Assembly (NCBI GenBank): GCA_946621465.1
Contig: CAMOOO010000001.1
Location: 820,386-884,385, forward strand
DNA length: 64,000 bases
From: an uncultured Clostridia bacterium
Lineage (GTDB): Bacteria > Bacillota > Clostridia > Christensenellales > DTU072
Direction of reading: 5' to 3'
Shown: in pieces, positions 34,279 to 42,900 of the stretch
Position numbering within the stretch: the first letter of the stretch is position 1
Layout: every line of letters starts with the position of its first letter
Made by a program: the position numbers and the translations under genes
Notes under the pieces: generated by a model
Databases searched by the model: none
What the model was told of the DNA's origin: nothing
What the model saw: only the letters and a program-made list of their open reading frames with translations

Positions 34279-35781
34279 ATGAAAGACCATATTTATCTCG
34301 CTATCGATCTTAAATCTTTTTACGCCTCGGTCGAGTGCGTCTTGCGCGGACTGGATCCCTTAGACGCCAACTTGGTCGTGGCGGACGTTTCGCGCACCGA
34401 AAAAACCATTTGTCTTGCCGTCTCCCCTTCTTTAAAGGCCTACGACATCTCCGGTCGCGCCCGTCTGTTCGAGGTCATCCGGCGTGTAAAAGAGATCAAC
34501 GCTCAGCGGAAATACGCTCGCCGCAATCAGCCCTTTTCCGGAAAGAGCTATCTCGATTCCGAACTGAAAAAGGACCCGTCGTTAGAACTTGATTTTATCG
34601 CCGCTACGCCGCAAATGGCGCAGTATATGAAAATCAGCAGTCAAATCTATAATATCTATAAAAAGTACGTTTCGGAAGAGGACATCGTCGTCTACTCCAT
34701 TGACGAAGTCTTTATCGACGTAACCAAATACCTGTCCATGTACAACATGACGGCACGCCAGCTTTGCATGAAAATGATCCTGGACGTGCTGCACACGACG
34801 GGAATAACCGCCACCGCCGGGATCGGCACCAATCTCTACCTTTGCAAAGTCGCCATGGATATCGTGGCAAAGCATATTCCGCCGGATAAGAACGGCGTAC
34901 GCATCGCCGAACTGGACGAGAGGAGCTATCGGGAAAAGCTATGGGCGCATAAGCCTTTAACGGACTTCTGGCGCGTGGGACCGGGGACAGCCAGAAGACT
35001 GCAGGAACATAATATGTTCACCATGGGCGACGTTGCTCTCATTTCCACCATAAACGAAGATCTGCTCTATAAGCTCTTCGGTGTCAATGCGGAGCTGCTC
35101 ATTGATCACGCCTGGGGGTACGAACCGACGGAGATACCGGACATACGCGCCTATAAACCCGTCAATAACAGCCTTTCTTCCGGTCAGGTCCTCCACTCCC
35201 CCTACACCCACGAAAAAGCCGGTCTGATCGTTGCGGAAATGGCGGACGCGCTTTCTCTCGACCTTGTTGAAAAGGGACTGGTTACCGACCAGATCGTCCT
35301 GCACGTCAACTTTGACTCACTCAATCTGTCCGAAAAAGAACGGGGAAAGAGTTATGAAGGCGAGATCGTCGTCGATCACTACGGACGCGCCATGCCAAAA
35401 GAGGCGCACGGGTCGGTGAACCTAGGGAGGTTTACTTCTTCTTCCGTTCTCATCGTAGGCGCGACGACGGATCTTTACGAAAAGATCGCCGCCGGCGACC
35501 TTTGGGTCAGACGGATCACCATTGCGGCAAACCACGTCCTGCCCGAGGCGGATGCTCCGAAAAAAGGGAATTTACAATTAGACCTCTTTACCGATTACGA
35601 AGAGGAACAGAAACGGGAAAAAAGAGAAGAAGAAGCATTATTAAGAGAACACCGCCGCCAAAAATCGGTGGTGAATATTCAGCGCAAGTTCGGAAAAAAC
35701 GCTTTACTTAAGGGAATGAACCTGGAAGAAGGGGCAACCATGAAGGACAGGAACAATCAGGTAGGAGGACACAAAGCATGA
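34279..35781 (+). CDS. Y-family translesion DNA polymerase (UmuC-like)
   Basis: 500 residues. Catalytic motifs AIDLKSFYASVE and VYSIDEVFIDVT are intact, followed by TATAGIGTNLYLCKVAMDI and the helix-hairpin-helix region FWRVGPGTARRLQEH. The little-finger domain and a charged C-terminal tail (about 430-500) follow; no obvious zinc finger. Error-prone lesion bypass is expected. The TATATT at 34263-34268 ends 10 bases before the ATG and there is no ribosome binding site, so the message may be leaderless. No clear LexA box was seen. The YolD-like gene follows with an ATGA overlap. Confidence 0.93.
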   Translation: MKDHIYLAIDLKSFYASVECVLRGLDPLDANLVVADVSRTEKTICLAVSPSLKAYDISGRARLFEVIRRVKEINAQRKYARRNQPFSGKSYLDSELKKDPSLELDFIAATPQMAQYMKISSQIYNIYKKYVSEEDIVVYSIDEVFIDVTKYLSMYNMTARQLCMKMILDVLHTTGITATAGIGTNLYLCKVAMDIVAKHIPPDKNGVRIAELDERSYREKLWAHKPLTDFWRVGPGTARRLQEHNMFTMGDVALISTINEDLLYKLFGVNAELLIDHAWGYEPTEIPDIRAYKPVNNSLSSGQVLHSPYTHEKAGLIVAEMADALSLDLVEKGLVTDQIVLHVNFDSLNLSEKERGKSYEGEIVVDHYGRAMPKEAHGSVNLGRFTSSSVLIVGATTDLYEKIAAGDLWVRRITIAANHVLPEADAPKKGNLQLDLFTDYEEEQKREKREEEALLREHRRQKSVVNIQRKFGKNALLKGMNLEEGATMKDRNNQVGGHKA

Positions 35782-36206
35782 TCCCGGAAAAATATATCAA
35801 TATAATCGACATGCCTCACCACCAGTCGCCTACCCGTCCGAAAATGGACAGAGTTAACCGTGCGGCGCAGTTCTCCCCCTTTGCCGCGCTGGTCGGTTAC
35901 GACGACCTTATCGACGAGACCAACAGAACGACGGAGGAGATGATCGACTTCGGCGAGGACGATAAAAAGATACTGGACGAAAAGCTCCGTATTATCAGCG
36001 AACACGAAAAGGAACACCCCGTCGTGACCGTCACCTACTTTACCGAAGACAAACGGAAAGAAGGAGGTAGTTATACGACGGAAACCAAGACCGTGAAACG
36101 GGTGGACTTCGTCCGAAGGACCATTCTCTTTACCGACAAAACGGAACTTCCGCTCCACTCTATTACCGATTTCAGCGGAGAAATAATCGAAAAAAACATC
36201 TTTTGA
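35778..36206 (+). CDS. YolD-like family protein
   Basis: 142 residues. Residues 14-60, SPTRPKMDRVNRAAQFSPFAAL followed by GYDDLIDE, are the YolD-like signature. These small proteins are regularly encoded next to UmuC-type polymerases in Bacillota and are thought to act with them; their biochemistry is not known. Starts inside the polymerase stop codon. Confidence 0.9.
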   Translation: MIPEKYINIIDMPHHQSPTRPKMDRVNRAAQFSPFAALVGYDDLIDETNRTTEEMIDFGEDDKKILDEKLRIISEHEKEHPVVTVTYFTEDKRKEGGSYTTETKTVKRVDFVRRTILFTDKTELPLHSITDFSGEIIEKNIF

Positions 36207-36240
36207 AGATAGGTTTAATATACACAAACGGAGGATTAAA

Positions 36241-36963
36241 ATGAAAAAAATAATGGTTTTAGTTACGGCTGTCTTTCTCGCCCTATTTTGCACCGCCTGC
36301 TTTTCCTTTGACGCAGGGGATGAGGAATTGCATTTAAGCTACAACGAGGACGATATACGCGCGAACCTGAAAAGAATCGCCGATGACGGCGGACTGTACA
36401 TCGCCATGACCGTAGCCGAGGAAAAGACCAACGACGATGGAGAAACGGAGATCGACCCCGAAAACTCCTACGCTCTTTATTACGGCGCGAACGGCGACCT
36501 CTATTATTATATGGATAAGCAAAACGAATACTTTTACGACCTGACAAGCGAAAGCTCCTACGTCGTCTACCTACGCGCAATCGGCCAAGAGGAGTGGGAA
36601 GTCCAGAACAACCCCTATTCCGACACCGCTGATAAGAATACCGCGCTGTCCGAACTGAATGAAGTGACGTCCGACCTTTTTAAACATCTGTGCGAAGGGA
36701 CCCAATTTGAGGGCGAAAAGATGAAACGTTCTACCGGGACGGTTTTGGAGAGAGACTGCGACGATTACTACGTTTCCATGAAATTTTTCGGCATCGGTAT
36801 ATCCTACAACGTATACGTTGATAAGGCAACCGGCGCCTGTCTGAAAGAGACCTGCGACACATCGCTTAACAATGAGGACACCACCATCGTCTCCTTCCAA
36901 TGCACGGTGTTCTCCGAAAGCTACACCGTAACCTTACCGCAAATTCAACCGACCGAAAAATGA
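36241..36963 (+). CDS. Putative lipoprotein, unknown function
   Basis: 240 residues. Signal sequence KKIMVLVTAVFLALFCTAC with a lipobox-like end (Cys at about 20), then an acidic, Asp/Glu/Tyr-rich mature part. I do not recognise a domain. GGAGG lies upstream of the ATG. It follows YolD by 34 bases and is coupled (ATGA) to the ACT-domain gene. Confidence 0.75.
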   Translation: MKKIMVLVTAVFLALFCTACFSFDAGDEELHLSYNEDDIRANLKRIADDGGLYIAMTVAEEKTNDDGETEIDPENSYALYYGANGDLYYYMDKQNEYFYDLTSESSYVVYLRAIGQEEWEVQNNPYSDTADKNTALSELNEVTSDLFKHLCEGTQFEGEKMKRSTGTVLERDCDDYYVSMKFFGIGISYNVYVDKATGACLKETCDTSLNNEDTTIVSFQCTVFSESYTVTLPQIQPTEK

Positions 36964-37328
36964 TACTGAAAACACTACCGCAACTTTTTACCGTCAGTAA
37001 AGTTACCGACTACGCCGGCATCGATCTGTCCGCCGAATACGTTTTTACCGGCAGTACGGCGGAGGAAAAGTCACTCGTCTGCCCCACCTTATCCGTTCCG
37101 ACGGGCGTACTCTCGCGCGAAGACAACTGGCGCGGTTTTTACGTAAGCGGTCAACTGGACTTTTCCCTCATCGGCATTCTCTCAGAAATATCCGGAATAC
37201 TTGCCAAAGAAAAAATCGGTATTTTCGTGGTCTCCACCTACAATACCGATTACGTTTTTGTAAAAGAAAATAACTTTATGCCTGCGCTTGGCGCGCTGAA
37301 AAGAGCCGGCTACACCGTTGCGGATTGA
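36960..37328 (+). CDS. Stand-alone ACT-domain protein
   Basis: 122 residues starting MILKTLPQLFTVSKV; the ATG at 36960 overlaps the lipoprotein stop codon. The C-terminal half, GFYVSGQLDFSLIGILSEISGILAKEKIGIFVVSTYNTDYVFV, has the beta-alpha-beta ACT pattern, as in the double-ACT family of amino-acid-sensing proteins (COG3603 type). Probably a small-molecule sensor; no enzyme domain. Its 3' end overlaps the convergent hydrolase gene by 19 bases. Confidence 0.8.
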   Translation: MILKTLPQLFTVSKVTDYAGIDLSAEYVFTGSTAEEKSLVCPTLSVPTGVLSREDNWRGFYVSGQLDFSLIGILSEISGILAKEKIGIFVVSTYNTDYVFVKENNFMPALGALKRAGYTVAD

Positions 37329-38038
37329 ATAAACTCCGCAATAATCTCCGCCGTCAGCATCGTTTGCTCTTTGCACGAGATCGTCGGCTTTCCGTCCCCT
37401 TTTTGCATACCGTAGCTACCAAAAAAGGAATGGCATCCCCCTTCTATCACCTTTTCGGTAAAATCGCTCGGGAGATTGGAGCGGTTTTTTTCATATTTAT
37501 CCCTGTTTAAAACTTCGTCGCTTGTCCCGTACACGGACAAAACGTCCGTCTTTCCGTCCGAAAAGTCGGCGGTGGAATAGGCACCCAGCAAAATAAGTCC
37601 TGCGTATCTATCTCTATGCTTATCAAGATAGGTTGCCGCCATTGCTCCGCCCAGGGAGTGACCGCCTATGTACCATGCGCCTATTTCCGGATACCGCTCG
37701 ATCCCGTCCGCGCCGTTGACGTTCAGGATAGCTAAGTTCGCCGGCATCCGCACAAGAACGCACAGAATACCCCTCTTTGCGCATTCTTTGAGTAAAGGCG
37801 CGTATGCGCGCTGTTCCACTTTTCCGCCCGGGTAAAAAATAAATCCGCAAGTCGGCTTTTCCGGAATAAAATAATAGTCCCCGTCCGCTCTTTCCACGCG
37901 CACTGTCTCCGCGCTCTCCAGTTCGGATATTGCCCATTCGTCCGCCCGGTAATAGGTACCTGCGTATACGCCGAAAAGACAAATAAAAGCCAAAACGATG
38001 GAGAGAGTAATAACGAAGGCGGATTGAAACTTTTTCAT
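37310..38038 (-). CDS. Membrane-anchored alpha/beta hydrolase
   Basis: 242 residues. One N-terminal hydrophobic segment (about 7-27), then GFIFYPGGKVEQRAYAPLLKECAKRG and the nucleophile elbow GGHSLGGAMA. The Asp is likely in SVYGTSDEV and the His in EGGCHSFFG. This is the short PF12695-like hydrolase with an outward-facing active site; substrate unknown. Two bases after the SufB-like gene, so probably cotranscribed with it. The start has no clear ribosome binding site. Confidence 0.82.
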   Translation of the reverse strand: MKKFQSAFVITLSIVLAFICLFGVYAGTYYRADEWAISELESAETVRVERADGDYYFIPEKPTCGFIFYPGGKVEQRAYAPLLKECAKRGILCVLVRMPANLAILNVNGADGIERYPEIGAWYIGGHSLGGAMAATYLDKHRDRYAGLILLGAYSTADFSDGKTDVLSVYGTSDEVLNRDKYEKNRSNLPSDFTEKVIEGGCHSFFGSYGMQKGDGKPTISCKEQTMLTAEIIAEFIQSATV

Positions 38039-38040
38039 TA

Positions 38041-38964
38041 TTATCTGAGGAAGCCGGATATGATCTGCTCTTCCGCTTCTTGTTGCGTCAGTCCCAACGT
38101 CATCAACTTAATGATTTGTTCCCCTGCGATCTTGCCGATAGCGGCTTCATGAACGAGGGCGGCGTCGACGTTTTGGGCGTCCAATGCCGGAACGGCGAGA
38201 ATTTTTCCGTTGTCCATGATAATGGAGTCGCACTCGGTGTGTCCGTGGCACTTACTATTTCCTACGATCTTGGCGTCGAACCTTTGATAGGAGTTATCAC
38301 GGGCAATGGAACGGGACACGACGTCCGCAGAGGAGTCGTCGCCGTTTAGTTCCACGTCGTAGAGGCTGTACGCTTTTTGTTCGCCGTGGGTCATGAGACG
38401 TTCTCTTACCACCAGCTTCGCGCCTGCGCCCAGTTTTGCTATGGTCTTTCTGTCGGTGTCGTCCACTCCTTTAATCTGCACCATTTCCATAGTGACGGAG
38501 GAGCCTTCTTCCTGGTATACTTCGGTCACCGGGTTGAGGATGCGTTTTCCTTTGCCTTCCCCCGAGCCATAGTGCTTTTCTACGTATTTAATGGTGGCGT
38601 TTTTGCCAACGAAAAAGCGGTGGATGCCGTCGTGTTGGGAATCCTGGTTACCGCAGTTATCGATGCCGCACCCGGCGACGATCAGTACGTTCGCCCCCTC
38701 TCCGATATAAAAGTCGTTATAGACCACTTCTTTTAAACCGCTCTTTGTCAAAACGACGGGGATATGCACGCTCTCGTTTTTGGTCCCCGGTTTTATTCTG
38801 ATTTCCAGACCGCTGACGTCCGATTTAGGGATGATCTCGATATTTTCCGTCGATTGCCGTCCGGCAGACCGGCTGTCCGAACGGATGTTATACGCGCCTT
38901 CCGGCGTTTTATGCAGGTCGGCTACTTCTTCTAAAATTTTCCATTGAAGATCGTTTAATTGCAT
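38041..38964 (-). CDS. SufB/SufD-family Fe-S scaffold (minimal SUF system)
   Basis: 307 residues, much shorter than SufB (~470) or SufD (~430) and lacking their N-terminal extension. The beta-helix core is recognisable from FRVG-like FFVGKNATIKYVEKHYG, GHTECDSIIMDN and the C-terminal ALVHEAAIGKIAGEQIIKLMTLGLTQQEAEE. Cys residues in GCGIDNCGNQD could bind a cluster. With the adjacent SufC ATPase it forms the two-gene SMS-type (minimal SUF) system of archaea and anaerobic bacteria. No sufS or sufU nearby. Confidence 0.88.
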   Translation of the reverse strand: MQLNDLQWKILEEVADLHKTPEGAYNIRSDSRSAGRQSTENIEIIPKSDVSGLEIRIKPGTKNESVHIPVVLTKSGLKEVVYNDFYIGEGANVLIVAGCGIDNCGNQDSQHDGIHRFFVGKNATIKYVEKHYGSGEGKGKRILNPVTEVYQEEGSSVTMEMVQIKGVDDTDRKTIAKLGAGAKLVVRERLMTHGEQKAYSLYDVELNGDDSSADVVSRSIARDNSYQRFDAKIVGNSKCHGHTECDSIIMDNGKILAVPALDAQNVDAALVHEAAIGKIAGEQIIKLMTLGLTQQEAEEQIISGFLR

Positions 38965-38976
38965 TTTTAGCCTCCC

Positions 38977-39708
38977 TTATATTTCCTCTCTACGGCATGA
39001 GCCGATGGCTGACGGCGTTCCGATAAGAGAAGGCAGTATCTCCTCTTTCGGACCCTGCCGGTCGATCGTGCCGTTCTTTAACACGATGATCTCGTCGGCG
39101 ATAGCCAGTATCCTCTCCTGATGGGAGATGATGAGTATAGAACTGTCTTTTATCTCCGAACGCATTTTCTGAAAAACTTTAATAAGGTTCTGAAAGCTCC
39201 AAAGGTCTATCCCTGCCTCCGGCTCGTCGAAGACGGATAGCTTGGCGCTGCGCGCAATGACGGTAGCGATCTCGATACGCTTCAGTTCCCCACCGGAAAG
39301 ACTGGCGTCCACCTCTCTGTTTATATAATCCTTGGCGCAAAGACCTACCATGGAAAGATAGGCGCAGGCGTCTGCCGCCGTCATTCTCTTCCCCGTCGCC
39401 ATGCGGATGAGATCGAGTACGTGGATCCCTTTGAAGCGAACGGGCTGTTGAAAAGCAAAGGCTATTCCCCTTTTGGCTCGGTCGGTAATACTGACGTTGG
39501 TTATGTCCTCACCGTCAAAGAAAATATTGCCTTTCGTCGGCGTTTCCACCCCGGCAATAAGTTTGGCTAAGGTAGATTTACCGCCCCCATTGGGACCGGT
39601 CACGACAACCAGTTTTTTCTCCGGGATACTTAAATCGATATCGCACAGAATGGTTTTTTCGCCCTCTTCTCCCTGTACGGTGAAGGAAAGGTTCTTAATC
39701 AACAGCAT
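38977..39708 (-). CDS. sufC: SufC-like Fe-S assembly ATPase
   Basis: 243 residues. Walker A VTGPNGGGKSTLAKLIAG, the SufC-type signature SGGELKRIEIATVIAR, Walker B LSVFDEPEAGIDLW and ILIISHQERIL. Cytosolic ABC ATPase that drives the SufB-like scaffold 12 bases downstream. First gene of the sufCB-hydrolase operon; AAAGGAGAG precedes the ATG. Confidence 0.92.
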   Translation of the reverse strand: MLLIKNLSFTVQGEEGEKTILCDIDLSIPEKKLVVVTGPNGGGKSTLAKLIAGVETPTKGNIFFDGEDITNVSITDRAKRGIAFAFQQPVRFKGIHVLDLIRMATGKRMTAADACAYLSMVGLCAKDYINREVDASLSGGELKRIEIATVIARSAKLSVFDEPEAGIDLWSFQNLIKVFQKMRSEIKDSSILIISHQERILAIADEIIVLKNGTIDRQGPKEEILPSLIGTPSAIGSCRREEI

Positions 39709-39761
39709 TTTTCTCTCCTTTTTTATCTTTTGATAAAAACAGTATAACTTTTGCGGATACT

Positions 39762-39790
39762 AGTATAACAGATTTTATTGCCGCAGACAA
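39762..39790 (-). promoter_or_regulatory. Promoter of the sufCB operon
   Basis: Minus strand TTGTCT (39785-39790), 17-base spacer, TATACT (39762-39767). A second TATACT occurs at 39741-39746. Confidence 0.55.
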
Positions 39791-39800
39791 CTTTTTTATA

Positions 39801-39840
39801 AAAGAAAACCGCGCCGCCGGGGTTTCGGAGCGCGGTTTAA
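39801..39840 (-). terminator. Intrinsic terminator after putP
   Basis: AAACCGCGC (39806-39814) pairs with GCGCGGTTT (39830-39838); on the minus strand the stem is followed by TTTTCTTTT. Confidence 0.88.
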
Positions 39841-39860
39841 CTATGCGAAATAAATTTTTA

Positions 39861-41417
39861 TTACAGCGATTTAGTCGCTTTGACTTTGTCGAAGAGTTCC
39901 AGTTCTTCATTGGAAGGCGCTTCGGTCAACAAAGATACCGCCATACAAACCACCATACCGCAGATAAATCCGGGGATGATCTCGTACAAGTTGGTATTAT
40001 ACACGGCGCTGGTCATTCCGTAGTATTCCATATTAAACAGTATCATCCAAAGTACGTCGATAACGAAACCGGCAATGATTCCGGCAACGGCGCCTTTGTA
40101 GTTCATACGTTTCCAATAGAGGGAAAGGATGATGACCGGACCGAAGGCCGCGCCAAAGGCTGCCCACGCCGCAGAAACAAGGCTCATAATGGTGCTGAAA
40201 GCAGGAACAGTGGCTTTCTCGCCGCCGTAGCCGAGAAGAGCTATGCCGCAAGCAAGCAAAGACACGACGATAACGACGATACGTCCGATCCAAAGGACCT
40301 CTTTGTCGCCGGCATTCTTTTTAATGGTGGTTTTGTAGATGTCGGAGGCAAAAGCGGAGGACGAGGCAAGGAGCTGAGAGTCCGCCGTACTCATGGAAGC
40401 GGCAAGAATGGCGGAGATGATAATACCGCCGATGAAAACCGGATAGACCTGACGCGCCATATTGATAAAGACGGAATTGCTGCTCTCGAGGGACTCGCCG
40501 AAAAATTGTCTGCCGACGATACCGACGACGGAGGCCATAACCAGTATGATCGCCGTCCAGGAAATACCCATGATCTGAGACTTCTTCATTTCCGGCTCCG
40601 ATTTGATACCAAAGTATCTGATGATGATGTGCGGCATACCGAAGTAACCCAGACCCCAGCCGAGACCGGTAAGGATGTCAGAGACGCTCGCCCAGTCGAA
40701 ACTTCCGCTGGAAAGCAGATTGTAATAGTTGGCCGGCATCACTCCGCCGCTGGTGGCAACGGTGGTGGTATTCAACACAACCGCGGCAACGATGGGGGTG
40801 GCCATCAGAGCTACCAGCATCAACATTCCTTGAATAAAGTCCGTCCAACAAACGGCGTTGTATCCGCCGAGGAACACGTACAAAATAATGATAACGGTAG
40901 CAATGGCCATGGCGATCCTTTCATCCAAACCAAACAGCGTATTAAACAGGCTCCCGCAGGCATTGATACTGGACGCGCCGTAGACACAGTACACGATCAC
41001 GAAAATAACGGCGCAAACCACTCTGAGAACGGGACTCTTGGAAAAGAACCGGTTGGTTAAGTACTGCGGAATGGTAATGGAGTCGCCGGCAAGAATGGAA
41101 TATCTACGGATCTTAGGCGCGACGAATATCCACGCGCAAATGGTCCCGATAAGAAGTCCCACCGAAATCCAGATCTGTCCCACACCTTTGGCATAGATGG
41201 CTCCGGGCAGTCCCAAAAGCACCCACGCACTCATATCGGACGCCCCTGCCGACAAAGCGGAGACCAAACCGTTCATCTTTCTGCCGCCGAGGAAGAAGCT
41301 CTTTTCACCGGAAACGTTCTTATCCCTCAAAAAGAAGAAAATACCGATTCCGATAATGATCAGGAAGTATAAGCAAAACGCCACGATCTCCCCTGCATTG
41401 ACTGTTGCACTAATCAT
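39861..41417 (-). CDS. putP: Sodium/proline symporter
   Basis: 518 residues, about 13 transmembrane helices. LSAGASDMSAWVLLGLPGAIYAKG, PKIRRYSILAGDSITIPQYL and GGYNAVCWTDFIQG, SAILAASMSTADSQLLASSSAFASD are characteristic of PutP in the sodium:solute symporter family. Imports proline with Na+. GAGG precedes the ATG. A perfect inverted repeat lies just upstream, and a LysR-type regulator is transcribed divergently, so it is likely controlled by it. Confidence 0.94.
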   Translation of the reverse strand: MISATVNAGEIVAFCLYFLIIIGIGIFFFLRDKNVSGEKSFFLGGRKMNGLVSALSAGASDMSAWVLLGLPGAIYAKGVGQIWISVGLLIGTICAWIFVAPKIRRYSILAGDSITIPQYLTNRFFSKSPVLRVVCAVIFVIVYCVYGASSINACGSLFNTLFGLDERIAMAIATVIIILYVFLGGYNAVCWTDFIQGMLMLVALMATPIVAAVVLNTTTVATSGGVMPANYYNLLSSGSFDWASVSDILTGLGWGLGYFGMPHIIIRYFGIKSEPEMKKSQIMGISWTAIILVMASVVGIVGRQFFGESLESSNSVFINMARQVYPVFIGGIIISAILAASMSTADSQLLASSSAFASDIYKTTIKKNAGDKEVLWIGRIVVIVVSLLACGIALLGYGGEKATVPAFSTIMSLVSAAWAAFGAAFGPVIILSLYWKRMNYKGAVAGIIAGFVIDVLWMILFNMEYYGMTSAVYNTNLYEIIPGFICGMVVCMAVSLLTEAPSNEELELFDKVKATKSL

Positions 41418-41428
41418 TTCAACCTCAC

Positions 41429-41453
41429 TTTATATGAATTTTTCTCATATAAA
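41429..41453. promoter_or_regulatory. Perfect 9-bp inverted repeat in the putP 5' region
   Basis: TTTATATGA (41429-41437), 7 bases, TCATATAAA (41445-41453), ending 12 bases before the putP start. Candidate operator for the divergent LysR regulator; alternatively an RNA hairpin next to the ribosome binding site. Confidence 0.5.
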
Positions 41454-41480
41454 TTTTCTTTTGTTTTAATTTACCCGTAT

Positions 41481-41509
41481 ATATTACTATCATTGGGGAT
41501 AATTTGCAA
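41481..41509 (-). promoter_or_regulatory. Probable promoter of putP
   Basis: Minus strand TTGCAA (41504-41509), 17-base spacer, TAATAT (41481-41486). A TATAAT for the divergent LysR gene is at 41572-41577 without a good -35. Confidence 0.45.
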
Positions 41510-41609
41510 CTTTTTGAAAATAATTTTTTTATTAAATGGTGTAATTGATAGCTTTTATTCTGCTTTCGATGTATAATATATGAGAAAAAGTAATATCATT
41601 GAGGAAGGT

Positions 41610-42470
41610 ATGGGATTCAGACAATATAAGGCGTTCTATTCCTGTGTGGAGACGGGGTCGCTGACGGAAGCGGCAAAGAGAATGGGCTGTACGCAGTCGG
41701 CGATCAGTCACCTATTAAAGGAGCTGGAAGAGGAAACGGGATTTGCCGTTCTTATTCGCAACAAAGGCGGAGTGAGGCTGACGGAAAAAGGGAGCGGTCT
41801 TTTTACCGTAATAAAGGACTTGATGCGAAGCGAGACCGCCGTTCAGGAAAGAATAAAGGAGCTGTCTGAGCCGGCATCGACCATTCGCGTCGGCGCCTTT
41901 ACCAGCGTCGCCGTCCACTGGCTCCCGTCGCTTATGAAAGGGTATGAAGAAAAAAACCGCGACGTCAAGTTCGTCATCAAAGGGGGCGGCTATAAGGAAA
42001 TCGCCGACGCCGTAAAAAAAGGCAAAATCGACGTCGGGTTCGTCGGCTTGCCCATTGACGGAAAGTGTATTCAGATACCCCTTTGCGAAGATAAACTACT
42101 GGCGGTGCTACCGAAAAATCACCTTTCAAGCGGAGCTTTTCCCATAGAGAACTTCCAAAGGGAAAGGGTCATCACGCTGACCGAGGACACCGACTGGGAC
42201 TCCCGGCGGGTGTTCGCGCAGGCAGGGATAGAACCCAACATTCAATACAAGTCGTCGGACGACTACGCCATGATCGCTATGGTGGAACAGGGAATGGGAA
42301 TATGCGTTATGCCGGAACTATTATTAAAGGGGCGCGACGGTAACGTCATCACTTCCGAACTGGATCCGCCTGCTCACCGGACGATTGGGCTTGCCGTTGC
42401 TTTCGATAAGGCAAGCGATCCCCTCGTATGCGACTTTGTTGACTTCGTCAAAGAGCACTTGCCCAAATAA
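41610..42470 (+). CDS. LysR family transcriptional regulator
   Basis: 286 residues. Winged-helix N-terminus FRQYKAFYSCVETGSLTEAAKRMGCTQSAISHLLKELEEE, then a substrate-binding domain from about residue 85. The ATG at 41610 has GAGGAAGG upstream. An in-frame ATG at 41580 has no such site and lies only 2 bases after the TATAAT, so it is probably upstream of the transcript start. Likely regulates the divergent putP. The effector is unknown. Its 3' end overlaps the convergent gene by 23 bases. Confidence 0.92.
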   Translation: MGFRQYKAFYSCVETGSLTEAAKRMGCTQSAISHLLKELEEETGFAVLIRNKGGVRLTEKGSGLFTVIKDLMRSETAVQERIKELSEPASTIRVGAFTSVAVHWLPSLMKGYEEKNRDVKFVIKGGGYKEIADAVKKGKIDVGFVGLPIDGKCIQIPLCEDKLLAVLPKNHLSSGAFPIENFQRERVITLTEDTDWDSRRVFAQAGIEPNIQYKSSDDYAMIAMVEQGMGICVMPELLLKGRDGNVITSELDPPAHRTIGLAVAFDKASDPLVCDFVDFVKEHLPK

Positions 42471-42900
42471 CGGTCGTTTTCTTTTCTGACAGGCGCAGAC
42501 TGCTCGTTATTTTATCGAGCAGTTTTTCTTTTTCGGGGGTCAATACACCGCAGAGAAAGGTGACTTTGTTTGCCGAAAGCATGGCTTGGCAAATTAAACT
42601 CGCGCCGTCGGCGCCGGGGCTTTCTTTACTTTCTAACATTTCATTTACGCGCGTTAAGGTAAGTATGCCCTCGGTCACGAGGTCGACGCCCTCCAATTTG
42701 CCCACGGGGGGGATGTCTTTTCGGACGTAAGTTAGTTCGATGTCGATCTCTTTATCAAGGTATTTTGCAACGACGTTGGATGTGGTGCCGCCGCAGACGA
42801 CGTGCATGCCCGGTAAATTGAAAAAAAAGGATAAAACTATCCTTTCTTTATCGTAATTCGGCGGACCGAATAAAATATTTACTTGCTTGCTACCGCTCAC
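42448..42900 (-). CDS. Small protein like the C-terminal domain of SpoIIE-type phosphatases
   Basis: 150 residues. ILFGPPNYDKE, then MHVVCGGTTSNVVAKYL and GVDLVTEGILTLTRVNEML recall the C-terminal extension of SpoIIE-family phosphatases encoded with clostridial [FeFe]-hydrogenase genes, where it follows a PP2C domain. Here the PP2C part is absent and the start overlaps ldh by 4 bases, so this is a free-standing domain rather than a frameshift remnant. The match is from memory of the family; function unknown. Confidence 0.55.
   Translation of the reverse strand: MSGSKQVNILFGPPNYDKERIVLSFFFNLPGMHVVCGGTTSNVVAKYLDKEIDIELTYVRKDIPPVGKLEGVDLVTEGILTLTRVNEMLESKESPGADGASLICQAMLSANKVTFLCGVLTPEKEKLLDKITSSLRLSEKKTTVIWASAL
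42499..42530 (+). terminator. Terminator of the LysR gene, inside the convergent gene
   Basis: ACTGCTCG (42499-42506), 9-base loop, CGAGCAGT (42516-42523) and TTTTCTTTTT on the plus strand, 28 bases after the LysR stop codon but within the coding region of the minus-strand gene. Confidence 0.75.

Noticed and set aside
39843..41060. 405-codon plus-strand frame opposite putP
   Set aside because: Its translation is a His/Asp/Gly-rich shadow of the putP reading frame with no start signal; putP is clearly the real gene.
42448..42900. Pseudogene or frameshifted SpoIIE phosphatase
   Set aside because: The start overlaps the upstream gene by 4 bases as in normal operons, and no phosphatase sequence precedes it in any frame.
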